Shown: piece after piece, positions 11,345 to 24,080 of the stretch | Position numbering within the stretch: position 1 is the stretch's first letter | Layout of the letters: every line of letters begins with the position of its first letter | Origin: Azadirachta indica | Taxonomy: Eukaryota > Streptophyta > Magnoliopsida > Sapindales > Meliaceae | Reading direction: 5' to 3' | Length of the DNA stretch: 64,000 nt | Assembly: GCA_022749755.1 (NCBI GenBank) | Contig: CM040451.1 | Span: 9,499,871-9,563,870 of the forward strand | Notes under the pieces: generated by a model | What the model was told of the DNA's origin: nothing | Seen by the model: only the letters and a program-made list of their open reading frames with translations | The model's database searches: none | Translations under genes and position numbers: made by a program

Positions 11345-13948
11345 GTAAGTCTCTTCAAGCTAAATGTTTTGAATTTCTTTTTTTTTTTTTAATTTGTTGC
11401 ATTGTGTTTGATCGTTTGAAATTGTTGGTAATGCAAAAGGGTGAGTGAAATTGTAACTGATGAGTGAAGTCTCATAATGTTGGATGAGATTGTTGTTCGT
11501 TTCTGGGTTTGTTTGAATTTGAAGATCTGGCTAGTTTAATTAGTGCAAAAATGGGGCTTTATCAGAATCTGTGGGCTGCCCACATTTTCCTGTGGTTCAG
11601 TTTTGAGATTTTTGTATCATTTCTTTGGTGTGGAAATTTTGTTGCTTCATGGTTTTTGACGCATGGAATGACGGCAAAGATATGAACTTTTAAAGTGGAA
11701 AGTTTAAATGGCAGATAGAAAACAGGAAAAATAAGAGAGAATTTTGCAATGGACAGCTTAGAGTCACAATTGCAAAAGTTAGGATGTCAGTTTTGTGATG
11801 GATTCAGAGGAGGTGTGAACGGATGAGCCTAGAGAATATACTAGAAAGTTTTCTCATTTAATAGCATTTTTAGTTGTTGTTTATTGCATTGGATGTTTTT
11901 GTTTTTGAATCTCTAGTTTTTGCTCGGTTCAGATGTTATTCTTTGCTTGTATAATAGATTGACTGCCAACAAGAACAGATAATCATGGGTTTATGTTTAT
12001 GTTTTTCAGTATTTATTTTATGTTTGGCTCCTTTTTATGCTTGTACTGTATGTTTGGCTAATACTTTGGTCTATCTTGGGTCACATGGAAAAGATACAAT
12101 AAAATTATAGACACAAAGAAGAACCAGTTAAATTTTTTAAATTGGATCACCCGTTGTTAAATTAGGCCCATCAACGTTTTGGTTCATTTGTATGCAAGTG
12201 AATAAGATGGTACTAGATAGCGTTTCTGTTGGTTGAATTGGGATAGGGATTGGTAGCTCAAAGTGACTTTGTTTTGTTGAACATGTTTTGATCTTCACTT
12301 ATATTGAATAAATATAGTGTCCCATGTTATCTCTATATATGTTCCCCATACTCAATATTTTATATTGCAAACTCAAGAAGATTTTAAGACATAATATCCT
12401 TTTGTAATTTATTTCTTTCTGGAGTCTTAACTTCATCAGTTTACTTCTCATTTTGCTTTAGCTAAAAGATTAATAGATGTTTAACCTCTCATCACAATCA
12501 TCATCATCATTTGAATGCATTTTTATTTGCATTCATTTGCTCAAGGATTTTTTTTTTTTTTTTTTTACATATAAAATTCAATTTGGTGAGATGCCCTTAA
12601 ACAAGAACGGTATATAAGGTTGCCATTGAGAGGTAGAGAAAGGTATGATATTTTACCAATAATCTCTTGGAGTATGTCTTAAACTATGAACTAGTAGATC
12701 CTCTTAAGAAGCAGTCACCTTGGCCTTAAGTCTTTGTGGTATATGATCAACCCACTTGAGCTGATGTTCTTTCATCTTGTTCCATATCAGTGCTACCTTT
12801 GTCTTCTCATGTAAAATAAATGCATGCATTACTGCAAATATTGTCAATTCTAACTATGTTTAGCTTATGGACTTTTTTTTCCAATTAACTACCTTAACTC
12901 TAATGCCCTTAGCCATGCATATATTATAGCCTTTTAAACTCTATTGCTCAAATTTAAGATTATCAATCTGCAGTATGTTGGTCCACAGGAGATGTCCTCT
13001 GGCTCTGTTTGGATCATATCATCTTTATGCTCCTTGCTTGCAGACATTGAATCTAGTTATTTAAAATAGGAAGTAGGGTGTTGTCTGGCCATCAAACTTG
13101 ATTGTTTGAACTATGATTTTATTTATATCACGTCCCAAAAATTTGTATTTTTATTTGTCCATTCAAACTGTAGCTTATCTTTCTGGCTTTATTAAACAGT
13201 ACTTTGGCCTGCTATTTATATTTGGATTTGGTTTTATGTTATGGGTTTCACCTGACCTAGCCCATACCATTTTCTAGTTGTGACAGTTGATCATAAAGAT
13301 CAATGTAAATACAGATATCCATCTCATTTCAAGATTTGGTGCATACCAGTGTCTTGTCCATAATTGGGAGAGAGGAACTAGCTTTTCATACTCTAGAAGT
13401 TTTGTAGGACGTCATTTCCATTTGGGTCATGATTATTTAAAAGGCTGAAGTTCTTGTGTTGCGAATGCTACTCAACATGTAACTTCATTTGAACATATTG
13501 GAAGTAATCCCCGTTCTCCTGGAGTTGCAAGGTTATTAGTTAATTCATGCACTAGACAAACAAAGAAATTAGTTGGTTGGTACAAGCAAAGAAATCTACT
13601 TTTGGTGTACTTTGGTAGTGATTTTACTATATTCATCATATATTCTTATTGACAAAGTAGAGAGAATCCCAGTTTAGAATGTAAACTCGGGTTACTCCAA
13701 TTGGTCGGTTTTACATTACTTATAAGTTGTCTGATATATATGGTCTCTCGCTGAGCAATTCAGATGCTATTCAGTTTATATTTTTGTCTGAGCTAAACTG
13801 TCTTTATCTACTGTTGTACCATGATGATAGTAATTGCAAATTGTTGACTGATGAATTCTAAGCTCTAATAGATGTTCCTTTATGCTCTCAGATCATCATT
13901 TGTTCTATAGAGATGAAAAAATATGACGAGGCTACTACTTCTTTGCAG
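11345..13948 (+). other. Probable long 5'UTR intron of the AT-hook gene
   Basis: A consensus donor AAC|GTAAGT at 11345 follows a GC-richer leader-like stretch (about 11160-11344), and a pyrimidine-TTTGCAG acceptor ends at 13948, 39 bases before the ATG at 13988. The 2.6 kb between has no coding frame, is T-rich and contains a poly-T run near 12550. Additional noncoding exons inside it cannot be excluded. This is inference from splice signals only. Confidence 0.45.
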
Positions 13949-13987
13949 GTAAAATAAATTAAGTCGTTTTGCATCAAGTTGTGTGAG

Positions 13988-15730
13988 ATGAACCAGCAAA
14001 GTCAAGCGACCAGCTCATGTTCTCCAGCAGATCAGCCAGCAAAAAGGAAACGTGGTCGTCCACGTAAGGATGATAATCAACTTCAAGGGGAGAACACGCC
14101 GGTAGTGTCTGGATCTGACTGTGTAAAGAAACATAAACAGATTGTGGGTGCAAGTAATGCTGCTATTGATGACATGGTGGGCCAGATGGTATCTGGTGTC
14201 ATTGAAGGTTCTTTTGATGCTGGATATCTTCTTAATGTTAAAGTAGGTGACACTGACACTCAGCTGAGGGGTGTTGTATTTGTACCGGGGCGATTCACTC
14301 CAATCACTGTAGCAAATGATGTCGCCCCAAATGCTAAGATGTACAAACGGAAAGAGATCCCCATCCCAGTTCAAAACCCACAAACTCAGCAGCATAGTTT
14401 TGTTCCTCCATCGGAACAAATTAATCAGCAAACTTCTGAATCTAAAACAGAAGCACCTAAAATTCCAGATCAAGTTCTTCCAACCTCTGAACCTGAGTCA
14501 GGTGTCCCAACTGCAGGTGAGAACCAATCTGATTCTGCTATGACAACCTTAGCTGATAAATTGCCAATAAATGAGACAGGTCTGTCCTTGAGAGAAAAAG
14601 CCATGCCACAGCAGATATCAGAGTCTGTACTTGTTAGCCAAACTGCATCAATTATGGCGCAATTAAAACATGAGATAGTTGTTGAGCAGAATCAAGTGCA
14701 GCAGGAAACTAATATGGACGTAGGCACACAAACTGCCTCAATTATGGCACAATTAAAACATGATAAAGTTGTTGAACAGGATCAAGTGCAGCAGGAAACT
14801 CATATGGACATAGGGGCAACTAAGAAGTTGGAGCCTCTTTCTGCACCATTTGTTGATATTATGCCATGTACTCAAAATGTTAATCGGAAGCCTCAAGTTG
14901 AACTTCAGCCATTAAGTTCTGAACTCAAGCCAAATTCTTTAGTTCACTGTGAAGGGAAAGTTCTGAACATTGAAGACAACCGGACTGCTGTATTCCCTAA
15001 ACCTGAATCCATGTCTTCTGAACCAGCTGGAACTGGTTTTTTGATGGATAATCCAGGCCTTGAACAAAACCAAATTCCTTTATCTGCTGAACCTAAATCC
15101 ATGCCTTCTCAAATGATTGGAACAGACATTATTATAGAGAGGCAGAATTCTCCATGGAAAGATAGGCCAGCAGATGCCCTATTAGAGCTTGCTAACAAGA
15201 CCATAGATGGAGAGGACAAATCTCTTATTGTTGGTGAATCTGCTAACATTACTGCTGGTGGTTCATATGGAGAGGACAAATCTCTTGCTGTTGGTGGATC
15301 TGCTATCATTACTGCTGGACGTTCGTATGTAGATGACATATCTCTTGCTATTGGTGAATCTGCTGACATTACTGCTGGAGGTTCATATGAGGAGGATAAA
15401 TCTCTTGCTATTGGTGAATCTGCTAACATTACTGCTGGAGGTTCATATGGGGAGGACAAATCTCTTGCTATTGCTGAATCTGCAAACATTACTGCTGGAG
15501 GTTCATACTCTGCACCAGTTCCCAGCCTATCGGTAATGATGTTTGGAGGAGAAGCTATTTCATCCGAACCCAAGCTTGGAACAGAAGGATTGGTTCTGCC
15601 AAGAACCACTGAAACTCAGATATGTAGCTCTGCTGTCACTACCAATGATGCAGATTCTGATATCAAAGCTGCACTGACACACACTCATTTAGATTTATCT
15701 AGTGGTGTCAACCTATCTGGTTCAAGCTAA
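13988..15730 (+). CDS. AT-hook DNA-binding protein with internal tandem repeats
   Basis: An intronless frame of 580 aa starts at the first ATG of the frame (13988). Residues about 20-27 form an AT-hook, KRKRGRPRK, which binds the minor groove of AT-rich DNA. It is followed (about residues 50-120) by a conserved block containing GQMVSGVIEGSFDAGYLL and a VPGRFTPITVAND segment, as in plant AT-hook motif-containing proteins of unknown role. The rest is low-complexity, Ser/Pro/Gln-rich and probably disordered. It includes two 30-aa tandem copies (14639-14818) and five 20-aa copies (15209-15508). Nuclear location is expected. It lacks the PPC/DUF296 domain of AHL proteins, so it is not an AHL family member. 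Molecular function beyond DNA binding is not evident. Confidence 0.85.
   Translation: MNQQSQATSSCSPADQPAKRKRGRPRKDDNQLQGENTPVVSGSDCVKKHKQIVGASNAAIDDMVGQMVSGVIEGSFDAGYLLNVKVGDTDTQLRGVVFVPGRFTPITVANDVAPNAKMYKRKEIPIPVQNPQTQQHSFVPPSEQINQQTSESKTEAPKIPDQVLPTSEPESGVPTAGENQSDSAMTTLADKLPINETGLSLREKAMPQQISESVLVSQTASIMAQLKHEIVVEQNQVQQETNMDVGTQTASIMAQLKHDKVVEQDQVQQETHMDIGATKKLEPLSAPFVDIMPCTQNVNRKPQVELQPLSSELKPNSLVHCEGKVLNIEDNRTAVFPKPESMSSEPAGTGFLMDNPGLEQNQIPLSAEPKSMPSQMIGTDIIIERQNSPWKDRPADALLELANKTIDGEDKSLIVGESANITAGGSYGEDKSLAVGGSAIITAGRSYVDDISLAIGESADITAGGSYEEDKSLAIGESANITAGGSYGEDKSLAIAESANITAGGSYSAPVPSLSVMMFGGEAISSEPKLGTEGLVLPRTTETQICSSAVTTNDADSDIKAALTHTHLDLSSGVNLSGSS
14639..14818 (+). repeat. Two tandem 90-bp coding repeats (30 aa)
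   Basis: Units 14639-14728 and 14729-14818 each encode a 30-residue block starting QTASIMAQLKH and ending QQETNMDVG or QQETHMDIG. The period keeps the frame. Few substitutions separate the copies, so the duplication is recent compared with the gene. Confidence 0.9.
15209..15508 (+). repeat. Five tandem 60-bp coding repeats (20 aa)
   Basis: Five head-to-tail units of exactly 60 bp encode variants of GEDKSLAIGESANITAGGSY. Unit boundaries fall at 15209, 15269, 15329, 15389 and 15449. Units 1, 4 and 5 are closest to the consensus; unit 3 begins VDDISLAI and is the most diverged. The array is an in-frame minisatellite within the C-terminal half of the AT-hook protein. Confidence 0.92.
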
Positions 15731-15949
15731 AAGGTTGTCGAGAAACTCAAAATGAGTAACCGGCTACTGCATTGAAGGCATGTATTCTTCAGGCTTTCAG
15801 AATAAAAAGGTGATGCTTTTCTTGATAGCCAAATAGTTGAGAGTATCCAGTAGATGGTTATAGGTAATCCAGAGTTTGCTATTACCTACTCTGGATAATT
15901 TTGTAATGTGAATCCTTGCAATATACTTTTGAACTTTGGTCTTTATTTA

Positions 15950-16650
15950 TTTATGGAAAATTTATGTTCTAGAATGAATGATTGTTTCTCCAGTCTGTGA
16001 GGAATGTGTTGTGGTTGAAAGTTTCAGTATTCTTTAACTATTGCCTGAATGCTTAAATTGTTCATTCTCAATGAAAAGGGGTTGATCAACATCATTATCC
16101 AAACTCAGATTTTGGCTGAATTCAAGTCTAGTATTGATCACCCTTGCTCAAGTTTACTTAAGATATATTTGGATTTGAGTCTATCCATTTTTATTTGACA
16201 TCTAAGAAATATTAATATTAATTTATTAATACAGTACAAATGAAGTTTATTACAAAATATGAATTCAACAAATCAAGTGACATAGTTTACTCAAAGTTTG
16301 AGAACATGTAATATGATTTTGAAATCGTTATTTCACATAGCTGATTAAATTAATCGGATCTTCAAATTAATATTTAAAGGATCAATGAATTTACTAAAAT
16401 AGAAGTACCAACAAAGCGTAAAAATTAATTTTTTAAAAAATATAATTGTTAGAAAATTAAAACATTGACACGAGTTTTATGAATTTCTTCAAATTTCATT
16501 TTATCCACTAAGAACCAGTTGCTTCGAATTCAGTTTTTGATATAATTCAATTTTTTTATTAAAAAAAAAAAAAAATTTATATCTGACAATGGTGGGCCTC
16601 AATCAGGCCCAACTTGATTAAATTCTTGGCCCAACCCACCTCCCCAAATA
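15950..16650. other. Intergenic region before MED21
   Basis: The first part is the 3' flank of the AT-hook gene. The remainder is AT-rich with an A-run near 16561. The 16590-16700 stretch is GC-richer and likely the MED21 promoter and leader. Nothing else is recognisable. Confidence 0.4.
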
Positions 16651-17209
16651 AACTTCATCGAAACACAGATGAGCTCTTCTGATTTCCAGGAATTTCCCAC
16701 TTAAGCTTCAACGGAATTTAGGTACCCGTTTTTAAATTAAATTTCGGTATTCTTTCTTAATTTTCTGAAAATTAAAATCTTGCAGATTGTGGTTTATACT
16801 TGTTTGTTTCCCGAGAATATAAGAAAGAAACATACAGTTGAAATCGTTAGACGTTTTGTTATCGTTTCTGGTCGAAATTAGATACTCGGAACTACCGCAC
16901 TGCAGGTACGTTCAAATTTTTTTCAAGATTTTTTTTTTTTGGGGAAATTTATAACTTTAATGTTTAATAGTTCGCTCTGCGAGTACTAATTCTACTTTAC
17001 AATTTCATGATGTGGGTTTCAAGTCGAGAATTTAGGGTATTTATGCAATTTAGAAAATCGCGAATCTTTAATGAATGTGGTTTGAGAATTTCTTTTTTCT
17101 TGGCCATTAATAGAGAATGCAGCATTCATTTTCTAGTTGAAGATTTTGTGATGGGTTCTATTCTATATATGTGCGGGAAATTAAAAACTGTCTGGAATAG
17201 TTTTGCAGG

Positions 17210-18795
17210 ATGGACATAATCTCACAGTTGCAAGAACAGGTGAATCAAATTGCTGCTATTGCTTTTAATACCTTTGGGACCTTGCAAAGGGATGCCCCTC
17301 CTGTTAGACTCTCTGCAAACTACCCGGAACCACCAGCAGCTAATACTACGCTGGAGGATGCGGCAAACTTTGCTGAGCAACCCAAGCAAATGAGTGCCGC
17401 TCTTGTAAAGGCTGCTAAGCAGGTCTGTTTTATTGAGCATCTGTTCAACATTCATTAGTTATTATAGTTGAGGTATTTTTGAAACCACTAATCTCTTCTC
17501 ATCAAGTATTGTTGGTGCACATTTTAGTGATGTTCACCATTTAGTGAAACTCACGAGTGTTCTAGGCTAAAGAGACTGTCAAGTTTTCAAGGTTTTCTGA
17601 TACTCATCAGATAAAATGGTTTCTATATTGGAGACTTTTTTAAGGCTAAATCACTGGATGCTTTGTTTCAAAGTCTCATTTACGATGTAGATTGAAGGGC
17701 TTTGGTGAAGTTCATTTAGATGGAATTTGTAGAACATTGCAGCAATTTTTTTGAACAAGTCATATTTCTATTCGAGTGAAAGTATCCGCAATGTTTTGGA
17801 AAAGTCACGCGTAGAAGTTTTAGGGTAGTATCTTTGTTAGCCTCTGAAGTAACCAGATAATGGACACACTGGATTTTCTCCTTTTTGGCTATCAATTGAC
17901 TCATTTTACGTCCATTTGCTGCTTCCCAATGATATAACTTTTATTGATGAGAAAGTACTGTGCTTGAATAATTCTAGTATATGCTGCTTGTTTCTGTTGC
18001 AGTTTGATGCATTGGTTGCAGCGCTTCCATTGGGAGAGAGTGGTGAAGAAGCTCAACTGAAAAGGATTGCGGAACTCCAGGTATTAACTATGGAGTTGGT
18101 AGATTAGCTTTCTCCAATTAATTACTCCAGCTTTCTCATTTCATTTATTTATATTAACGACTTTACTACCCAGGCTGAAAATGATGCTGTAGGTCAAGAA
18201 CTGCAAAGGCAACTGGAAGCTGCAGGTGAACTCACCAACCTTTCTTGATGCCAAATTGATAAACTTTTAGGTCATTTATTTCTACTTCTGAGGGAAAATC
18301 TCTCCAGTCGTCCTCTAAAACTTTGTTGATAGGAAGTTAACTTAGAGGTAAAAATGCTAGTAGTTACAAATGCAAACAACATTGATCATCTGATACCTTC
18401 AATAACTGTACAGGGCATAACAATTGTCATTTTCACAAATATCAATTTGGAAAAAAACATGAACATGCATTATATCTTCATGCATGTAGGTTTTCTAGGT
18501 CAAATGTGAGGACCTTAGACATTGCTGCCACTTTGTCTTCAAATCACATGTGAGAATGGAGAGGACTTAGCTATAAATTCTGGGACAGCAGTTCCTATAT
18601 TTACGTTAAAATGAGTGAACCATTGCGCAGGAAATACTGGATAGTATGTACCACCTAATTCTACTTTTAGTTTTTTTCTCGGTTCTGAATACTAACAAAG
18701 TGATTTCTGTGGTGACAGAGAAGGAACTAAAACAGGTCCAAGAGTTGTTCAGCCAAGCGGCAGATAATTGCCTGAACTCGAAGAAACCGGACTGA
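17210..18795 (+). CDS. MED21: Mediator complex subunit 21
   Basis: Four coding exons (17210-17422, 18003-18080, 18174-18225, 18719-18795) join in frame to 139 aa, the usual plant MED21 length. MED21 (Srb7) pairs with MED7 in the middle module of Mediator, which links transcription factors to RNA polymerase II in the nucleus. The N-terminus MDIISQLQEQVNQIAAIAF, the NTFGTLQRDAPP stretch, and the C-terminal heptad-like helix (AENDAVGQELQRQLEA onward) are typical of the family. The ATG lies one base after an AG acceptor at 17207-17208. A matching donor CAG|GTACGT at 16906 implies a 303-bp 5'UTR intron immediately before the start. All coding introns are GT-AG. The neighbouring genes suggest no co-function. 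Confidence 0.95.
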
Positions 18796-18839
18796 ATACA
18801 GGGACGGGTTAAATCCACCCAGCATTCCATTTGGTAATT

Positions 18840-19500
18840 TTTTAGGTGCTGTACTACAATCCAATATTAATGTACCATTTCTGTCGTATGAGAATTGAGA
18901 AGCAAACTGTTAATCTGATTGGGCTTTTATTTCAGCAAGCCATTCTTATTTGATAGGAGACTTGATGTGCAATTACATTACCCTGCGATTTTAAGTTTGG
19001 ATATTCGTACCCCTGTAACCTTTCTAATAGTTGTGGGTGGCAACTGCCAAATCAAAAGACACGCGTGATTGGCACTATTAACAGAACCATTGCTATTAAC
19101 AGAGTACTTACAAAATTTTAAATATGCAATAAGGAATCCCCTTAACATCATTCCATGTGGCATCCAACCTCTAATTCATTATCATACCGAAAATCGTTTT
19201 CAAAATGCAAGTTCGTGTAATGGTGTAAACAATTAAGCCCGGGCTCATGTACCAGTAGAATCATTGATTGCCCAGTAACCAAAAGCAAGACCAAAGCGGT
19301 TCAATTTATATTTATAATAGCATATATAAATAGGTCAGAAATATAAAGATTCAATAGGTACGCACAAAATTTTATGTGAATCAAGGTTCATCTAGCAGAT
19401 AGGCTATTAAAGCAAGCGAACAACAGTACCGCATGAACTGGTTTCACTCCAGACAAGGACAGCAAGAAAGATAATAGTAGTAGTATCAATTCACCCATCA
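18840..19500. other. Convergent 3' ends of MED21 and the RRM gene
   Basis: This stretch holds the 3'UTRs of MED21 (+) and the RBP45-like gene (-), which converge here. No separate gene is visible. Confidence 0.4.
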
Positions 19501-19539
19501 TATTAGTTGCTACTACAACGTATTATCAGTAACTTATTC

Positions 19540-22500
19540 TTAGCTATATCCCACTTGCTGCTGCTGCTGTTGTTGCTGTGGCTGCTGATAATTTCCATAA
19601 CCAGGATAGCCTCCATAGTACATGTTGGCATCTTGGGGAGCAGCAGCATAACCGTAATTCTCATACCCTTGTGCATATCCATAATATCCAGCATTCCACT
19701 GGCTAGCATCCGGCTGAGCCTGAATACAAATAGAAATCTCAAAAGCGTTAGTCAGATCTGTGGCACATGCAAAATTTACATATTTATGCATAAATAAGAT
19801 TCGAAAGCTAGACTGGATATTATAAAGAACCTGTTTGTTTGAAGGACTACGTCCCCATGAAAGGCGAATATTTTGCCCACCCAACTGTGTTCCATTCAAC
19901 ATTCTCAATGCTTCCTCTGCACAGCTTCTGCAGAATCACAAATTAAAAAGCCATTTTAAGGCCTGATCTCCTTGGAAGTCAAGTGGTTATATTCGGCAAA
20001 ATTACTTGCCTGTCAGCAAATTGAACAAATCCACATCGTTTTCCTGCTGGTATTTTGACATGTACTAGTTGTCCATATTGGCTAAACAGCTCTCTCAAAT
20101 GGTCATCAGTTACAATCAAATCCAGATTACCAACAAATACCTGAATTTTGAATTTCTGAGGTCACAAACATGTCCAAAGAAAGTAGGTTTCAATATTGAA
20201 AATGACAACACTACTCACAGTTGTATTATTCGGATCATCATCAATCTGTGCCCCTTGAGAATTCTGATACGAAGCTGCGTACAGGAAATAGAAATAAAAC
20301 TTAAGTCAAATAAGAAGTGCAAGGAAAAAATTCACCTGATCCTGATCTTGAAGATGGATCAGTACATGCAGGACCCTGCCAACCCTGGATCCTGAATACT
20401 TGAAAAGAATTAATAAAATTGCACATAAACTAACAGAAAATGTGCCACCAAGATCCTTTATAGATAAGAGTAATAGTGCAATATACAATACATATGCCCC
20501 TTGCAAAAAAAATTTATACATATTTACATGTCCAAATTCAGAAAAACTTTCATCAAGTCAACACCAAATAACAAACTCACAATCAACCAGTACAAATAGA
20601 TCCATCAAATAAGTATTGAACTATTAAAATATATTTCATAAAATTAATTTAACAAAATGACCGTTCTATGGTCCAGCATAACCACATTGTGTTGCATCAT
20701 GATTGTCAAAACTAGGATTTGAGCCCAAACACTTACCAATACAATTGCTGAATACAGACAATTATCAAACACAAAAACACAGTCAGAAAGAGGACACCAT
20801 CAATCTAACAAAACACTATATATGAAGTCAAAAAGTTTGAAGCAAGAGTTTCATTCTACCAAGAGAACACTTCTTTTCTGCCATCAGTTGGGATGATCCT
20901 AAAAACCAAACTAAGCCAAATATATAAAAGCGAGGGCAGGAAGACAAATCAATGAAAATAGGCTGTTCCTCAGATCAGTTAAATGAGATATGAAGCACCT
21001 AAACCCTAAAACCAAGGTAATATTATTGTTGTCACCATATCTGATAGCTCCATTGCTGCAGAATTTGTTTGAATCATTCAAACACGCAGGAATCCGTAAT
21101 AAAAATGTTCAACAACTAACACAAAAGAGATCATTGAAGTTTGACATCTAAAGAAAGCTAGTTAAACTAACCCATTATAAAATTAAGAGGGAGGGTGAAA
21201 AAAAAAAGTCAAAATTTACATGAGGGCAACAAAAGAGAGGCAGAAAAAGCAAGCAGAACCTAGATACAATATTGAGAAAAGTGAACAATGGTTGGTGACA
21301 CACCCAATAATCTCCAGCAAACAAGATGCAATTCCATGCAGATTGATCGAGATGCTACCCACAATCACAAAAGACTTCTCACAAGGACTAAAATACCATA
21401 CCATGCACATTATATAGACATGAAAACGTCAACTAGATTTACACATTATAAACAAAGGGAAACAATTGAAACAAAAATGTTAAAAGACAATAAAAAGAAG
21501 GCTAGAGCATAAGAACTTGAAGAAAGTAGTTCTAACAGATAAAAATTAAAAGGATAATACCCTAAAGATAAAACTAAAATGTTACTGGGATGATAAATCC
21601 TTTAAAAAAGGAACGAATCAATGAAAGTAACTTGACTGGCAGCTCAACCAATAGAAATAACTGAAGAGATACTTAGAAAGTGTAGCACAACAAATGCCAC
21701 AAAAAACTCAAATAAAGGGCATGACATAAACACAAAAACTGACCTAACTGAGGGCACGCACTAAAGGGATAACCATTTCAGCTGAAATCAGTTCCAGGCC
21801 CCATGATGATAGAGCCACTTGACACCCTGCTTTGAGACAACAGTTCTATGAGTCAAGATTTTAATATTATTTATCATGCCCAAATTTTAAAGGAAATTAG
21901 AGGATCGAAACGACTTTGGAAATTGCTGCTCATCTTCAATAACATAACTGAAAGAAAGCAAACCTAACAACAAGGTTAAGTACACTGCACATCAAACAGT
22001 AATTGGACACTAATGTTACAACCTCACCAGTTTTTTTGGAAGCAAACTTAAATATTCTATTGTTTTTTATAAATTTGAGAACACTGCATCTAAACTAATG
22101 CAAATTGAAGAACAAAATAAAAGTAATGTATACCAGAAGCATATATATCTTTATATGTACACACAAAATAAGCACAAATAAAATAATTGCCATCCAAAAA
22201 GTGCTGAATTTCCACTTAATGCAACCATAATTTCACAGTATAACCAAAAGGCTCATGCCAACCACATAACCACCAAGAAATACCTTTAGGGTACTGCTGC
22301 TGACCTGGAACAGTCTTCTTATTGGTAGCAGGACCAATACGCATGGGTCTTGTTGAACAAAAGACTCCATTCATCTCAGTCATTGCACGTAACTGTTCAC
22401 TTTCTTCACCAAACCTAACAAAGCCATAACCTTTGGTGCGTCCAGTAAGCCTATCAATGACAACCTTCGCGCCCTTAACAGACGGATAACGGCCTCTGAA

Positions 22501-23746
22501 GGTCTCTTGAAGCATGTAATCAGTAACATCAGCAGCCAAATCTCCAACAAATATTGTATAGTCAGGGGTGTCATCACGCCTCTCGCCAGCACTGAAAGAG
22601 GCCCAGTTCAGCCTGAAGTTCTGCTCACCATTTGGCATTGGGGTACCATTATAAGTCTGCAAAACTCTTTCAGCAGCAGCACGTGTGATGAACTCAATAA
22701 AGCCATAACCCTCTATTTGACCAGTTTGCTTGTTACGAATTACTTTTACAGAAGCAACCTGCAACAGGATACATTCACAGTAATTAAAACACGCCTGCAT
22801 AAATTAACATATCTAGTGGTAATTTAACTGCGCTTGGAACTAAACCCCAAGGATAATTTTGAAACAGAACAAGCATAGTATATGTCACATCAGAACAAGC
22901 AACCATATCCTTTTTTCTGTTAAACATATCACTGTAACCAAGGTACAATCATTGTCACTACATTCAAAATTGCAGTTTCACAATAATTTTCAGTTTGAAT
23001 GATGATAGGCTCAATATCCACAATCCCAACTATCGTGCTATTATCCAACCATTCCACATCGAGAAAGCACCTCAAACACCAACATATCTTTTTGCGAAGA
23101 TATATATATTTCAGAAACTCTTTCTAAGGTTCACAGTCCCTGAAGGATTTTTGAACCAAAATCCTACCACTGAAAAAAGGAAAAAAAAAAAAAGAATTTT
23201 TTCACGGTTAAGGCATTATGAACGCAAAAAAGAGTTTTTTAAGGTATGAACAAGATCAGAATCAATATTTACACTTTGTTATAGAGATTTAAACAAATAG
23301 AGGTTCAAGTGCCTTAGTAAGCAACAGATCACATATAAATAAAAAATAACCTCAAGCAGAATAAATGATTTTCAACTCAAAACACTAGACGTCGTTCTAG
23401 CATAATATACCTCGCCGGTATGTGCAAAACAGTTAGAAAGATAGGTCTCGTCCATCCAGTACTGCAAATCTCCGATCCACAGCGTCCGGATCTCACCGGC
23501 TTGTCCCGCCTGCTGACCCGCTGGCAGAGTCTGCTGCTGAGCTGCCACCGCGGTCGGAGGCGGAGCAGCCTGCGGGGCCCACATGGCAGGAGGCTGTCCC
23601 TGAGGCTGGGGTGGCATCATCATCATGTAAGGCGGGGGTTGCGGATGCTGCTGCTGCGTCTGAGGTGGCGGCTGCTGCTGGTACTGGTACTGATGAGCCA
23701 TCGGTGGCGGCGGCGGGGGGACAGCTCCAGGCCCTGGCTGCATCAT
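19540..23746 (-). CDS. RBP45: RBP45/RBP47-type RNA-binding protein, three RRMs
   Basis: Six exons on the minus strand (23746-23411, 22758-22284, 20274-20219, 20140-20010, 19927-19831, 19719-19540) sum to 1275 bp, 424 aa. The N-terminus (1-85) is Pro/Gln/Met-rich. Three RRMs follow: about 87-166 (RNP1 GYGFIEF), 179-258 (KGYGFVRF) and 289-360 (RCGFVQF). The C-terminus is Gly/Tyr-rich and ends in a poly-Gln stretch before VGYS. This is the layout of plant RBP45/RBP47 oligouridylate and poly(A)-binding nuclear proteins related to yeast Nam8, which bind U-rich pre-mRNA and gather in stress granules. Intron 2 is about 2 kb. Intron 4 uses a GC donor (CAG|GCAAGT at 20009); the nearest GT alternative would break the frame. 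Whether it is RBP45A, B or C cannot be told. Confidence 0.93.
20008..20009 (-). promoter_or_regulatory. Non-canonical GC splice donor
   Basis: On the minus strand the exon ends CAG and the intron begins GCAAGT, the strong consensus context for U2-type GC-AG introns. Joining to the exon at 19927 restores the codons for ADRSCAEEALR, which is family sequence. A GT seven bases away shifts the frame. Confidence 0.85.
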
Positions 23747-24044
23747 GTTATCTATTCCAAAGAGAGCGGAAAATATCTGAAAGAGGGAGAGAGAAGGACG
23801 GGCAGTAACAGAAAAACCCTAACCCTAGAAGTGGTCACGATTAGGTTTGGTTGGGAGAATTTTGTATTTATATGGGAATCTTTGGACACGTACGCAGCTA
23901 ACGTGGCAGATGATGAATGGTAATGGTTCGATAGCCGTTGGATTCCTGGTTACAAAGTACAGGTTGTCTCTCACTTTGCGTTTGTGTATATGAATAGGAT
24001 TGTTACGGTGAAAAGACTGACATACGAGATTTTTATTTTGCTTT

Positions 24045-24080
<36 letters not shown>
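24045..24080. repeat. (TA)n microsatellite
   Basis: A run of alternating TA with a single G interruption lies about 300 bp upstream of the RBP45-like start. Confidence 0.9.

Noticed and set aside
14015..14473. Antisense frames across the AT-hook gene (also 15109-15609)
   Set aside because: They are shadows of the repeat-rich sense frame; the sense strand has the AT-hook and conserved block.
23420..23923. Arg/Leu-rich plus-strand frame of 167 aa
   Set aside because: It is the complement of the Pro/Gln-rich exon 1 of the RBP45-like gene.
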